Source: G963665975 sp963665975 (GTDB lineage Bacteria; Bacteroidota; Rhodothermia; Rhodothermales; Bin80). From it: a stretch of 64,000 nucleotides of DNA. A program made the position numbers and the translations under genes. The stretch covers positions 3,162,001 through 3,226,000 of the forward strand of contig OY762508.1 in assembly GCA_963665975.1 (NCBI GenBank), written 5' to 3'. Positions within the stretch are counted from its first letter, which is position 1. Each line of letters opens with the position of its first letter. Shown here piece after piece: positions 16,248 through 25,357 of this stretch. Below the pieces are notes generated by a model. The model searched no databases and was not told the DNA's origin. It worked only from the letters and a program-made list of their open reading frames with translations.

Positions 16248-17258
16248 CTACGTGAGCACTTGTTTGTATGCGCTTACATTGTCGAGCACTTTGCCGGTGC
16301 CGCGCACCACGGCCGTGAGTGGATCCTCGGCCACATAAACGGGCATTTCTACCCGATTCTTGATCGTTTCAGCTATTCCCTTGAGGAGTGATCCGCCACC
16401 GGTCAGCATGATGCCGCGTTCGAGCAGGTCAGCGCCCAGTTCCGGTGGGGTCTGCTCCAGGCAACGCATGATCGCTGCGGTGATCTGTCCGACGGCATCC
16501 CCCAGCGCTTCCCGCACGTCTTCGGAGGAAATAGTGCGCACCTTTGGGATGGAGCTTACCATGTCGCGTCCTATGACGGAGATTTCCAGTTCCGGATTGA
16601 GCATTATGGCACTGCCGATTTCACACTTAATGCGCTCTGCGGTACGGTGGCCTATCAGCAGATTGTGACACCGCTTGAAATAATGCAGAATGGCTCTGTC
16701 CAATGCGTCTCCGCCGATACGGATCGACTCATCAACCACTATCCCAGACAGAGCGATAACGGCGATCTCAGTGGTGCCTCCCCCGATGTCGACGATCATG
16801 TTGCCGACGGGCTCTTCCACATTCAGGTCTATGCCAATGGCTGCCGCCATGGGCTCAGCAATCAGATAGACCTTTTTTGCGCCAGCATGCTCGGCACTAT
16901 CCCGGACCGCTCGCTTTTCTACTTCCGTTATCCCGCTGGGAATGCAGACGACCATCTGTCTTATAGAGGTCAGCCAGTTTTTCTGCAGTTTGTGGATGAG
17001 TCCGCGGATGAGCTGCTCGGCTACCTCGAAATCCGCAATCACGCCATCCTTCAGCGGGCGGATGGTTTCGATGTCCTTGTGCGTGCGCTCATGCATCTGG
17101 AGCGCTTCGTGTCCGATGGCAATCGGCTTGCGTGTCCTGCGATCAACGGCGACGATGCTTGGTTCGCTCAGCGCGATCCCCCGGCTTTTGGTATAGATAA
17201 GCGTATTGGCCGTACCCAGATCTATGGCTATATCCGTGGAAAAATTGAAAAAGCCCAT
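16248..17258 (-). CDS. mreB: Rod shape-determining actin-like protein MreB
   Basis: A 336-residue bacterial actin of normal length. The phosphate-1 motif 'IDLGTANTLIY' (residues 12-22), 'VCIPSGITEVEKRAV', 'AEPMAAAIGI' and the phosphate-2 loop 'VDIGGGTTEIAVIAL' are all present, as is 'LTGGGSLLKGI'. It polymerises at the membrane to direct side-wall synthesis. First gene of mreB-mreC-dacB; the 113-bp gap to purH upstream probably carries its promoter. Confidence 0.97.
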   Translation of the reverse strand: MGFFNFSTDIAIDLGTANTLIYTKSRGIALSEPSIVAVDRRTRKPIAIGHEALQMHERTHKDIETIRPLKDGVIADFEVAEQLIRGLIHKLQKNWLTSIRQMVVCIPSGITEVEKRAVRDSAEHAGAKKVYLIAEPMAAAIGIDLNVEEPVGNMIVDIGGGTTEIAVIALSGIVVDESIRIGGDALDRAILHYFKRCHNLLIGHRTAERIKCEIGSAIMLNPELEISVIGRDMVSSIPKVRTISSEDVREALGDAVGQITAAIMRCLEQTPPELGADLLERGIMLTGGGSLLKGIAETIKNRVEMPVYVAEDPLTAVVRGTGKVLDNVSAYKQVLT

Positions 17259-17371
17259 GACTATGACGTGATCAAGCTAACTGCCGGAAGAAGGGGGTAA
17301 AGAAAGCGTTGTCTTGCACATGGGCGGGAGATCAGTCGATCCCGTCAAGATACAACGAAAAATGAAACAGA

Positions 17372-18970
17372 CTAATGTCTAAAGTGGCGTCGTCCGGTGA
17401 ACACCATGGCCATGCCACGCTCATCGGCGGCGCGGATGACCTCCTCGTCCCGGACGGATCCTCCCGGTTGAATAGCCGCACAAGCACCGCTGTCAGCAGC
17501 TGCCATCAGACCGTCTGCAAATGGGAAGAAGGCGTCGGAAGCAATGACGGAGCCAGTAAAGTCGAGCCCCGATTTTTGACCTTTGAGCACGGCAATGTCA
17601 GAGGCGTCTATGCGGCTCATTTGCCCTGCTCCGATTCCTACGGTGCTCCTGTCGCGCGCGTACACAATGGCGTTGCTCTTGACATGCTTGACCACGCGCC
17701 AGGCAAACGTGAGGTCTTGCCATTCCTGCGGCGATGGCTCCCGTTTGGTTACCGTCGTGTAGTGTGCACGTTCCACGGCACCGTTTTTCCCGGCGATGTC
17801 TCGTTCCTGTGCCAGAAATCCACCGAGCACCGCGCGCGCGTCCAGTCCCTGGTCCATACAGGCTCGCGCTTTCTGGCGCACGAGGCGTCGGTTCTTTTTC
17901 CGCATCAGGAACTCCAGTACTCCCTCTTCGAAATCCGGAGCGATGATGATTTCGGTAAAGACGGCGTTGATGGCCTTCGCGGTCCCGAGATCCAACGCCT
18001 TGTTGACAATCACAATACCCCCGAAGGGAGATTGCCGATCCGTGGCGAAGGCGCGGTGGTAGGCCACTTCCAGCGTATCGCCTGTGGAGACACCACATGG
18101 ATTGGTGTGCTTAAGGATGGCTACGGTGGGATCCTTGTCGGGGAACTCGTCGATCAGGGCAAGAGCGGCGCTCAGATCAAGGAAGTTGTTATAGGATAGC
18201 GCTCTGCCGTGGAGCTTCTCGAACAGGTGATCGGTCTTTCCGTAGACCGCGGCCTTTTGGTGCGGATTTTCTCCGTAGCGAAGCGCAAGCGCACGTGGCA
18301 GGGCTAGGGTCAGCGTGTCCGGCATGGCGCCATTTGGTGCGTCCGTCTGGTGCGACAGGTAATTCGCAATCGCGCGGTCGTAACCAGCGGTGTGCTCAAA
18401 CGTGGCGCCCGCCAGCCGACGTCTGGTCGCCAGGGACAGTTGCATGTCGTTGGTGGCGAGCTCGTCGAGCACTGCCTGGTAGGCTTGCGGCGAGGTCACG
18501 ACGGCCACGTGGGCAAAATTCTTCGCCGCAGCTCGCGCCATGGCAGGCCCCCCGATATCTATGTTTTCGGCGGCTGCGCTATCGGTGACCTCAGGGTGGG
18601 CAACAGTTTCGGAGAAGGGATACAGGTTGACGACGACCAGGTCAATCGCCTGGATTCCATGGGTATCCAGTTCCGCCTCATCGTCGGGGTCTCCGCGCCG
18701 GAACAAAAGGCCCCCATGGATCCGGGGATGCAGCGTCTTGACACGGCCGCCCAAAATCTCCGGGAATCCTGTGACGTCGGAAACGTCCTCTACGGCGAGA
18801 CCGGCCGCGCGCAACGCCTTTGCTGTTCCTCCCGACGACACCAGAGCGACACCCCCTAGGGCAAGCTCCCGGGCAAAGCGCACCAACCCGGTCTTGTCGT
18901 ACGCGGAAAGCAGTGCGCGTCGGACGCGGATGTTGTCGGGCGGAGCGGGCAGGTCCTTGACTTCGATCAT
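17372..18970 (-). CDS. purH: Bifunctional AICAR formyltransferase / IMP cyclohydrolase
   Basis: A 532-residue PurH that performs the last two steps of IMP synthesis. The N-terminal IMP cyclohydrolase domain begins 'VRRALLSAYDKTGLV' and holds 'VSSGGTAKAL' and 'GGRVKTLHPRIHGGLL'. The C-terminal AICAR transformylase holds 'LRYGENPHQKAAVY', 'KHTNPCGVS' and 'GQMSRIDA', and ends 'VFTGRRHFRH'. The start is the ATG at 18970; an ATG 20 codons upstream would overlap purN by 38 bp and adds nothing conserved. It follows purN by 22 bp, forming a purine operon. Confidence 0.97.
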   Translation of the reverse strand: MIEVKDLPAPPDNIRVRRALLSAYDKTGLVRFARELALGGVALVSSGGTAKALRAAGLAVEDVSDVTGFPEILGGRVKTLHPRIHGGLLFRRGDPDDEAELDTHGIQAIDLVVVNLYPFSETVAHPEVTDSAAAENIDIGGPAMARAAAKNFAHVAVVTSPQAYQAVLDELATNDMQLSLATRRRLAGATFEHTAGYDRAIANYLSHQTDAPNGAMPDTLTLALPRALALRYGENPHQKAAVYGKTDHLFEKLHGRALSYNNFLDLSAALALIDEFPDKDPTVAILKHTNPCGVSTGDTLEVAYHRAFATDRQSPFGGIVIVNKALDLGTAKAINAVFTEIIIAPDFEEGVLEFLMRKKNRRLVRQKARACMDQGLDARAVLGGFLAQERDIAGKNGAVERAHYTTVTKREPSPQEWQDLTFAWRVVKHVKSNAIVYARDRSTVGIGAGQMSRIDASDIAVLKGQKSGLDFTGSVIASDAFFPFADGLMAAADSGACAAIQPGGSVRDEEVIRAADERGMAMVFTGRRHFRH

Positions 18971-18992
18971 GAGCACCGGTGCGGGATAGGGA

Positions 18993-19640
18993 TTACGAGG
19001 GGGTGATGATGCGCACGTGTCTTCCTTCAATGGTTACCCGGCCTTCGGCGAAGAGGCGCAGCGCTTTGGGATAAAGTTTGTGTTCGACCTCCAGGACCCG
19101 TGCTGCGAGAATCTCCGGCGTGTCGCCGTCGCACACCGGTACGGACTCCTGGAGGACTATGGGTCCCGAGTCATATTCCTCGCTGACCAGGTGCACGGTG
19201 GCGCCGCTGGTGCGGACGTTTGCGCGCAGCACGCTTTCGTGCACGCGCTTGCCGTAGAGGCCCTTGCCGCCAAAGGCGGGGAGCAGTGACGGGTGAATGT
19301 TGACCATGCGATTCCGGAATTCCGAAACTACGGCTGCCGGAATCTTGCGCAAATAGCCAGCGAGGGCAATAAATGTCACGCGGTGAACGGCGAGTTCTTT
19401 GAGAAGAGTCCGCGCGTAGATCGCCTCTTCGGTAAAGTCATTCGGGTTCAGGACCAGGGTTGCAATGCCGTGGCGTTCGGCGCGCGCGAGCGCCCCGGCC
19501 TTCCGCGTGTTGCTGACGCAGAGCACCGGCGTAAGGGGAAGCACGCCCGCGACCACATTGTCCAGGATGGCCTGAAAATTGGAGCCGCCACCGGATGCAA
19601 AGACAGCGAGCCGCAATCCGGTATTCAGCTGCTGGCTCAT
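18993..19640 (-). CDS. purN: Phosphoribosylglycinamide formyltransferase
   Basis: A 215-residue GAR transformylase (step 3 of IMP synthesis, 10-formyl-THF dependent). 'FASGGGSNFQAIL' binds the phosphate of GAR. The catalytic residues fall at Asn114 and His116 ('VNIHPSLLPAF') and Asp157 ('EEYDSGPI'). The substrate loop reads 'GGKGLYG' rather than the gamma-proteobacterial 'GLHTH' form, which is usual for Bacteroidota. First gene of purN-purH. Confidence 0.96.
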   Translation of the reverse strand: MSQQLNTGLRLAVFASGGGSNFQAILDNVVAGVLPLTPVLCVSNTRKAGALARAERHGIATLVLNPNDFTEEAIYARTLLKELAVHRVTFIALAGYLRKIPAAVVSEFRNRMVNIHPSLLPAFGGKGLYGKRVHESVLRANVRTSGATVHLVSEEYDSGPIVLQESVPVCDGDTPEILAARVLEVEHKLYPKALRLFAEGRVTIEGRHVRIITPS

Positions 19641-19723
19641 TGGTGACTGGAGAGGAATTTCACTCGACTGTTAATAGTAGGGGCCTTGCAACGAAAAAGT
19701 TATAAAAACCTGTCGAAATTCGA

Positions 19724-20656
19724 TCACCAGGCGGCCACCGGCTCAAGAATATTCAGCGCGGCGGTAGAGCTTCCGACGGCAAGGCGGGCGCGGACGCCGA
19801 CGGGCATGGTCGCCTTGTCGGGGAAATGGCCATAGACCAGGCCAGTAGCGACGGGGAATGGCGCGTCGCTCAGGTAGTCGTCAATAATTTCCTGTGGCGT
19901 CAGCACGGGTCGATCATGTTTCGGCTCCCAGCCAGTGAAGGCTCCCAGAATCAGACCACCCAGATTGTCAAGGATGCCGGCATTCTTCAATTGCGCGAAG
20001 AGTGCGTCGATGCGATACGGCTGCTCGCCGACTTCCTCCAGGAAAAGTAAGGCCCCCCGGAGCGGGGGGAGATAGGGCGTGCCGATGAGCCTGACTACCA
20101 TAGACAGGTTGCCACCCAAAAGGATGCCCTCGGCGGCGCCGCGCCGGTACGGCGCGAGCCAATCTCCTTGTGGTCCCAGTAGCGGTTGTGGTCTGGCACC
20201 CCCGGCGATCGCAAGGAATTGTCGCTCGGTGTGGGCGGCTATTTCACCCCATTCCGCCACGACCGGGCCCGACAGGCCGCGCCATCCGGACCGGTGGTAG
20301 AGTGCCAGATGTAATGCCGTGACATCGCTGTAGCCAGCCAAAATTTTCGGGTGCTGCTCAGCCGTGCGGTAATCCAGTCTGTCCAACAGACGCAACGACC
20401 CATAGCCGCCCCGGGTGCAGATGATGCCCTTGATGTCCGTCCGGTGCATTACGCGGTTAAAGGCATGCGCGCGCTCCGCATCGCTTCCCGCCAGATAGCC
20501 CCGGGTATGGTATGCGTCCGGATCCCATTCGACGACGAAGCCGGCGTCTCGCAGCCGGGCGAGGCCTTTCTTGAGGCGCTCTTTTCGATAGACAGGACTG
20601 CTTGGTGCGAGGACGGCTATCTTGTCGCCGGGCACAAGAGGTGCAGGAATACGCAA
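19724..20656 (-). CDS. ldcA: LD-carboxypeptidase, peptidase S66 family
   Basis: A 310-residue murein tetrapeptide LD-carboxypeptidase, which removes the terminal D-Ala from tetrapeptides during muropeptide recycling. The nucleophile is Ser110 in 'AGYSDVTALHLAL'; the catalytic Glu lies in 'LLFLEEVGE' and the His in 'VYGHFPDK', in the S66 order. 'ICTRGGYGSLRLL' is the conserved loop before the nucleophile. No signal peptide is visible, so it should act in the cytoplasm. It is divergent from the WbqC-like gene, with a 105-bp shared upstream region. Confidence 0.93.
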   Translation of the reverse strand: MRIPAPLVPGDKIAVLAPSSPVYRKERLKKGLARLRDAGFVVEWDPDAYHTRGYLAGSDAERAHAFNRVMHRTDIKGIICTRGGYGSLRLLDRLDYRTAEQHPKILAGYSDVTALHLALYHRSGWRGLSGPVVAEWGEIAAHTERQFLAIAGGARPQPLLGPQGDWLAPYRRGAAEGILLGGNLSMVVRLIGTPYLPPLRGALLFLEEVGEQPYRIDALFAQLKNAGILDNLGGLILGAFTGWEPKHDRPVLTPQEIIDDYLSDAPFPVATGLVYGHFPDKATMPVGVRARLAVGSSTAALNILEPVAAW

Positions 20657-20761
20657 GGGCCTTCAGGGTCAGTAGGTTTGCAATCGTCAGGCATGCCGCC
20701 TGACCGAAATGGCCTGAATTGGTTCCCTTGCCTCTCCAATGCAGGCGCGCAAATTATACAC

Positions 20762-21463
20762 ATGATAGCTGTTCGTCCTCCTGAATACTTCCCCGGACTG
20801 GCGTATGTCGCCTTGATGCTTAGCAGTGACCCGTTCGTGTTGGCGGACACCTTCCAGTACAGCCGCCAGTCGTTCCAGAACCGCTCGCGCATCCGCAATC
20901 CTAAAGGCTGGCAGTGGGTGTCAATTCCTCTCAAGGGAGGACAGCACGGGCGGCCGCAGACCGGTGTTCACATCAGGCAGATAGCCGCATGGCGCAAGCG
21001 CCACTGGAAGGCGTTCGCCTTCAACTATCGGCCCACTCCGTATTTTGCTCACTACGAGGAGGAATTAAGGGAGTTTTTCATGCGGCCGTGGACGATGCTT
21101 GGTGATATCACCTGTGCAAGTGTCCAGTTGCTGCATCGCTTCCTGGGACTTTCCTCGATGCTGATTCGAGCCTCCGAACTTGAAGGCAGCCCCGCCGGTC
21201 TCCCGGACATTCTGGGCGCGATGGACCGGGCGACGCTCCTGACCACGCAGGAGTCGGCGCCCCACGATGCACATGGCGGGTGGCCCTTGCGGGTGTTGCA
21301 GTACGACCACCCGCAGTACCGGCAGGCATTTGACCGCTTCTGGTCGGGGATGACCGCCTTGGATGCAATTTTCAATCTTGGTCCGGAGGCCGCTGGCATG
21401 ATCCGTCGTGGCATCCGCATAGAGGAGCACAGCGTGGGAGCACGGAGGCCGGCAGCGGGTTAA
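20762..21463 (+). CDS. WbqC-like family protein
   Basis: A 233-residue protein of the WbqC-like family. The characteristic start 'PPEYFPGLAYVALMLSSDPFVLADTFQYSRQSFQNRSRIR' (quoted only to name the motif positions 5-44) corresponds to the 'QP.YfPwlgyf..i...D.fV..D..qf.k....nR..i' pattern, followed by 'WVSIPL' and 'RHWKAF'. WbqC proteins occur in O-antigen and surface-glycan loci; some appear to help make unusual amino-sugars, but the reaction is not settled. The frame is open far upstream on the strand opposite ldcA; the ATG at 20762 gives the proper family start. Confidence 0.75.
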   Translation: MIAVRPPEYFPGLAYVALMLSSDPFVLADTFQYSRQSFQNRSRIRNPKGWQWVSIPLKGGQHGRPQTGVHIRQIAAWRKRHWKAFAFNYRPTPYFAHYEEELREFFMRPWTMLGDITCASVQLLHRFLGLSSMLIRASELEGSPAGLPDILGAMDRATLLTTQESAPHDAHGGWPLRVLQYDHPQYRQAFDRFWSGMTALDAIFNLGPEAAGMIRRGIRIEEHSVGARRPAAG

Positions 21464-21525
21464 CCCCGTACGTTTGGGAGTATGATCGTTACGGTACAGG
21501 ACAGGTAATCACTGGTCGAGTCATT

Positions 21526-22617
21526 ATGAGCCAATTCCTTCAGGAAGTCGTGTTGTGGGATATTGCGATGTGGCGCCTCCTCGCCGCGCTGATTCTGATC
21601 TTTCTCGGCATGCTGAGTCGCCGGGTCATCAAGGCCGTATTCGGTGGCGTGGTCCGACGGCGTGCGGCGTCTCTGGATTTGCAATGGCCCGCTGATCTCA
21701 TCGAGCTTGTGACCAGGCCGCTCACGCTCTTGGTGCAGGTGTTGCTGTGGTTCGCGGTCGCGCTCGTATTGCAGTTTCCTACAGAGCCGGTTGACGTCGC
21801 CCGCCTGGCTGCCAATGGGCTGATGGTGGCGCTCGGCGTTGCGGTTATTTGGGTGGCGTTCCGGCTACTGGATACGGTTTCCCGTGCTGCCTCAAGAGCC
21901 GCGGAGAAAACGGAGACGCGACTTGACGACCAGATTATTCCGATGGCGCGGAAGACCCTGAAGGTGTTTGCGGCCATCGTGCTTGCGGTCCTGGTCATCG
22001 ATCGACTGGGGTATTCGGTGGCGAGCCTGATCACCGGTCTTGGTATTGGCGGACTTGCCCTGGCGTTGGCGGCCAAGGACACGGTGGCTAATTTTTTCGG
22101 CTCGGTCATCATTTTTACCGATCAGCCGTTTCATGTGGGAGATTGGGTTGCCATCGGGGAGTTGGAGGGCATCGTGGAAGAAGTCGGCCTTCGCACCACC
22201 CGCATTCGCCGGTTTGACCGGGCACTGGCCACGGTGCCCAACCAGACATTCACCAATACGACGATTGTCAACCACTCCAGTCGCACGACGCGCAAAATCC
22301 GGTGCGTTGTCGGGCTTGGCTATGGAACGTCGCCCGAGCAGCTTGAGCAATTCGTGGAGAGCATTCGGGAGATGCTCGCACAGATGCCGATGCTGGATCC
22401 AGAGTCGCATGTTGTTTATTTCCAGGAAGTGGCGGAATCGAGCCTCGACGTGGTCGTGCAAGGATTTTGCCTGACGACAGAGTATTCTGTCTTCATGGCC
22501 GCACAGCAGGAGTTATTGCTCAGCATATTGAAACTCGTGGAGGCGCAGGGACTGGAAATTGCCTTCCCGTCTCAAACCGTCTATCTTCGGGACCGCGAGC
22601 AACCGCTGGAGCATTGA
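21526..22617 (+). CDS. Mechanosensitive channel, MscS family
   Basis: A 363-residue inner-membrane protein with three to four hydrophobic helices in the first 160 residues and the pore-lining TM3 pattern 'GLGIGGLALALAAKDTVANFFG', then the beta domain start 'FTDQPFHVGDWV' and 'VEEVGLRTTRIRRFD'. These are the defining MscS segments. Such channels open under membrane tension to release solutes during osmotic downshock. The C-terminal alpha-beta domain is present and full length. The next gene starts 4 bp after its stop. Confidence 0.92.
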   Translation: MSQFLQEVVLWDIAMWRLLAALILIFLGMLSRRVIKAVFGGVVRRRAASLDLQWPADLIELVTRPLTLLVQVLLWFAVALVLQFPTEPVDVARLAANGLMVALGVAVIWVAFRLLDTVSRAASRAAEKTETRLDDQIIPMARKTLKVFAAIVLAVLVIDRLGYSVASLITGLGIGGLALALAAKDTVANFFGSVIIFTDQPFHVGDWVAIGELEGIVEEVGLRTTRIRRFDRALATVPNQTFTNTTIVNHSSRTTRKIRCVVGLGYGTSPEQLEQFVESIREMLAQMPMLDPESHVVYFQEVAESSLDVVVQGFCLTTEYSVFMAAQQELLLSILKLVEAQGLEIAFPSQTVYLRDREQPLEH

Positions 22618-22621
22618 TCCG

Positions 22622-22879
22622 ATGCAGTCTACGAGACAACGGTATTGGCGAAAGAACCTGCAGTACCTGGCCGTGCTGCTCACGATTTGGTTTGCGGTCT
22701 CCTACGGATGTGGGATTCTGTTTGTGGACGCACTGGATACGGTGCGTATCGGGGGATTCAAATTGGGATTCTGGTTTGCGCAGCAGGGCGCCATCTACGT
22801 ATTTGTGCTTCTGATCTTTGTCTATGTCTTTCTCATGAACCGGCTTGATCGGGCACACGACGTGGACGAAGTCGAGTGA
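22622..22879 (+). CDS. DUF4212 small membrane subunit of a sodium:solute symporter
   Basis: An 85-residue protein with two membrane helices and the motif order 'RYWRKNLQYLAVLLTIWFAVS', 'GFWFAQQGAIYVFV' and a C-terminal 'VFLMNRLDRAHDVDE'. This is the DUF4212 family, found next to the VC_2705-type sodium:solute symporter, which it directly precedes here. It probably forms a complex with that transporter. The start at 22622 is chosen because it gives the family N-terminus and lies just after the MscS-type stop. Confidence 0.88.
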   Translation: MQSTRQRYWRKNLQYLAVLLTIWFAVSYGCGILFVDALDTVRIGGFKLGFWFAQQGAIYVFVLLIFVYVFLMNRLDRAHDVDEVE

Positions 22880-22946
22880 CTGGCGCTTTGTACGCCGAAA
22901 GCCTGTTTTTCTTCTTCCTCACGTCGTCCAACGTGCTGATTACGCC

Positions 22947-24647
22947 ATGACCGTACAAGCCTGGACCTTTGTTCTGGTCGGCATTTCCTTCGCGTTGTAT
23001 ATCGGCGTGGCGATTTGGTCACGCGCCAGTTCAACCGGAGAGTTTTACGTGGCTGGAGGGCGCGTCCCGCCGGTGCTGAACGGGATGGCGACGGCAGCAG
23101 ACTGGATGAGCGCGGCTTCGTTTATTTCGATGGCGGGTCTGATCGCGTTTATGGGCCGGGATGGCAGCGTCTATCTGATGGGATGGACGGGTGGCTATGT
23201 GCTCCTGGCATTGTTGTTGGCGCCATACCTGCGCAAGTTCGGCAAATTCACCGTCCCGGACTTTGTCGGTGACCGGTACTATTCGCAGACCGCGCGGTTT
23301 GTGGCAGTGCTCTGCGCCATCTTCGTCTCCTTCACCTACGTGGCCGGTCAGATGCGGGGCGTGGGCATCGTGTTTTCACGTTTTCTGGAGATTGGCGTTA
23401 CTCCAGGTGTGCTCATCGGCATGGGCATCGTGTTTTTTTATGCCGTACTGGGTGGAATGAAGGGTATCACCTATACGCAGGTGGCCCAGTATTGCGTTTT
23501 GATTTTCGCATATCTCGTGCCGGCGATTTTCATTTCGATGCTGATGACGGGCAACGTCGTCCCGCAGATCGGGTTTGGGGGCACGATGGCCGATGGATCG
23601 GGCGTCTATCTGCTGGATGCCCTTGATGGCCTGAGCAGGGAGCTGGGCTTCGACGCGTACACGGACGGTCGCAAGGGCACGCTGGATGTGTTCTTCATCA
23701 CGGCGGCTCTTATGGTTGGCACGGCCGGCCTGCCGCATGTCATCGTGCGGTTTTATACAGTGCCGCGCGTCTCCGCCGCGCGGAGTAGCGCGGGATGGGC
23801 GCTCGTATTCATAGCCTTGTTGTACACGACGGCGCCTGCGGTTGCGGCCTTCGCCCGTACGAACATGCTCAACACCGTGTCGGAGGTTCCCTATACGCAG
23901 GCTCCGGGATGGTTCAAGAACTGGGAGACCACCGGACTGATCGAGTTCGATGACAAGAATGGCGACGGGTTAATCCAGTATGTGGGGGACGCCGCGCGGA
24001 ATGAATTGACCATCGATCGTGATATCATGGTCCTGGCCAATCCTGAAATTGCCCGACTGCCAAACTGGGTGATCGGCCTCGTGGCGGCGGGTGGACTTGC
24101 CGCAGCGCTGTCCACGGCGGCAGGTCTGCTCTTGGTGATTTCCACATCGGTAGCGCACGATCTGTTCAAGAAGGGATTCCTGCCCCATATCAGCGAGCGC
24201 ACGGAGCTCTTGACAGCGCGCATCACTGCCGGCATCGCCGTATGCATCGCAGGGTATTTCGGAATCAATCCTCCAGGTTTCGTGGCGCAGGTGGTGGCCT
24301 TTGCCTTCGGGCTGGCTGCGGCTTCGTTTTTCCCGGCCATTATCATGGGCATTTTCACCAAGCGCATGAACAAGTACGGCGCCATCACCGGAATGTTGGT
24401 CGGCATCGTATTTACGGCAGCCTACATCATTTTCTTCAAGTTTATTGCTCCCGAGCTCAACTCTGAGGATCACTGGTTCCTGGGCATTTCTCCCGAAGGC
24501 ATCGGAACGGTGGGAATGCTGCTCAATTTCACGGTCGCCATTGCGGTTTCTCGTCTGACGCCAGCCCCTCCGGTCTCCATTCAGGAATTCGTGGAGGAGA
24601 TACGGATTCCGCGTGGCTCCGGCGAATCGCACGAGGTTTCGGCATAG
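22947..24647 (+). CDS. Sodium:solute symporter, VC_2705/acetate-permease-like subfamily
   Basis: A 566-residue SSS-family transporter with about 13 membrane helices. 'EFYVAGGRVPPVLNGMATAADWMSAASFISMAG' (residues ~31-63) is the ActP/VC_2705 signature containing the Na+-site helix, and 'GLPHVIVRFYTVP' and 'LSTAAGLLLVISTSVAHD' follow. A loop at about 320-355 carries an EF-hand-like acidic run 'FDDKNGDGLIQ'. The partner DUF4212 protein is encoded 67 bp upstream. The substrate is probably a small carboxylate such as acetate (inference from subfamily). The ATG at 22947 gives the family N-terminus; the open frame before it overlaps the DUF4212 gene. Confidence 0.9.
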   Translation: MTVQAWTFVLVGISFALYIGVAIWSRASSTGEFYVAGGRVPPVLNGMATAADWMSAASFISMAGLIAFMGRDGSVYLMGWTGGYVLLALLLAPYLRKFGKFTVPDFVGDRYYSQTARFVAVLCAIFVSFTYVAGQMRGVGIVFSRFLEIGVTPGVLIGMGIVFFYAVLGGMKGITYTQVAQYCVLIFAYLVPAIFISMLMTGNVVPQIGFGGTMADGSGVYLLDALDGLSRELGFDAYTDGRKGTLDVFFITAALMVGTAGLPHVIVRFYTVPRVSAARSSAGWALVFIALLYTTAPAVAAFARTNMLNTVSEVPYTQAPGWFKNWETTGLIEFDDKNGDGLIQYVGDAARNELTIDRDIMVLANPEIARLPNWVIGLVAAGGLAAALSTAAGLLLVISTSVAHDLFKKGFLPHISERTELLTARITAGIAVCIAGYFGINPPGFVAQVVAFAFGLAAASFFPAIIMGIFTKRMNKYGAITGMLVGIVFTAAYIIFFKFIAPELNSEDHWFLGISPEGIGTVGMLLNFTVAIAVSRLTPAPPVSIQEFVEEIRIPRGSGESHEVSA

Positions 24648-24766
24648 GAGGGTCTCTCAGAAAACACACGGAGTCTTTGCGGTTTTCGTGGCAGTGTCGT
24701 ATGTTGCTTTTCAGGTTGTGACGTGACCGTACCGTGGCTTTTTAATCTTTCCGTTGGAGGTGCGTA

Positions 24767-25234
24767 ATGAGAATTCCAGTAGCCCTTGCGACGGCTTTTT
24801 TGTTGCTCCTGGCCGCCTGTGGAGGTGCCGCGAGTGACGAAGAAATGGCGGCCGACGAGCAAGTAATAGAGGATCCCTGCCCAAGTGTAGTGGGATCCTG
24901 GGAGTTGATTGAAATCCGCGACAATGCGCTGGCCCTTAGCGGTGATTTTGAGAGTGATCCGAATTATCAGGAGGCGCCGACTCTTAAGATTCTGAACGAC
25001 ACGCATTGGATGTTTATCCGGCAGTCTGCCAATCAGTTCGTCCATTCGCAGGGTGGCCGTTATTCGCTCGAACCTGGCGGGTTTTACACCGAGTATGTCG
25101 AATACAGCGCAATAGAGGAGAATGTAGGGCAGTCCTTTGCTTTTGAGTGCCGTCTGGAAGGAGATTCGCTGTGGCACCATGTCGGTGGCCAGGGCGATAC
25201 ACGCTACGACGAAATCTGGCGCCGCGTACGGTAA
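24767..25234 (+). CDS. Small lipoprotein of unknown function
   Basis: A 155-residue protein with a short signal peptide ending in a lipobox ('LLLLAAC', Cys18), so it should be a lipoprotein. The mature part starts with an acidic linker (SDEEMAADEQ) and continues as a small beta-rich domain with 'VVGSWELIEI' at its start, like lipocalin-type stress or YmcA-like domains, and a C-terminal 'YDEIWRRV'. Three cysteines include one near the C-terminus that could pair with Cys43. A GGAGG ribosome-binding site lies seven bases before the ATG. I do not recognise a named family. It lies between two symporter genes and ends before a strong terminator. Confidence 0.75.
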   Translation: MRIPVALATAFLLLLAACGGAASDEEMAADEQVIEDPCPSVVGSWELIEIRDNALALSGDFESDPNYQEAPTLKILNDTHWMFIRQSANQFVHSQGGRYSLEPGGFYTEYVEYSAIEENVGQSFAFECRLEGDSLWHHVGGQGDTRYDEIWRRVR

Positions 25235-25278
25235 GCAATTCGCAGTTGGCGGCAGCCCCTATGTTCACATTGGATGCA

Positions 25279-25317
25279 AAGCGTTAGCCGAAGGTAGAAT
25301 TCGGCTAACGCTTTTTT
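25279..25317 (+). terminator. Rho-independent terminator
   Basis: A perfect 14-bp stem (25279-25292 with 25300-25313) with a 7-nt loop, followed directly by a run of T. It ends the lipoprotein transcript just before the second symporter gene. Confidence 0.92.
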
Positions 25318-25357
25318 GTATCCATCCACCGCTTCACCGAATCATTTGTCTGCCACC

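Noticed and set aside
17290..17350. A hairpin-like CGGGA...TCCCG segment between purH and mreB
   Set aside because: The stem is imperfect (about five pairs) and no T-run follows, so it is too weak to call a terminator.
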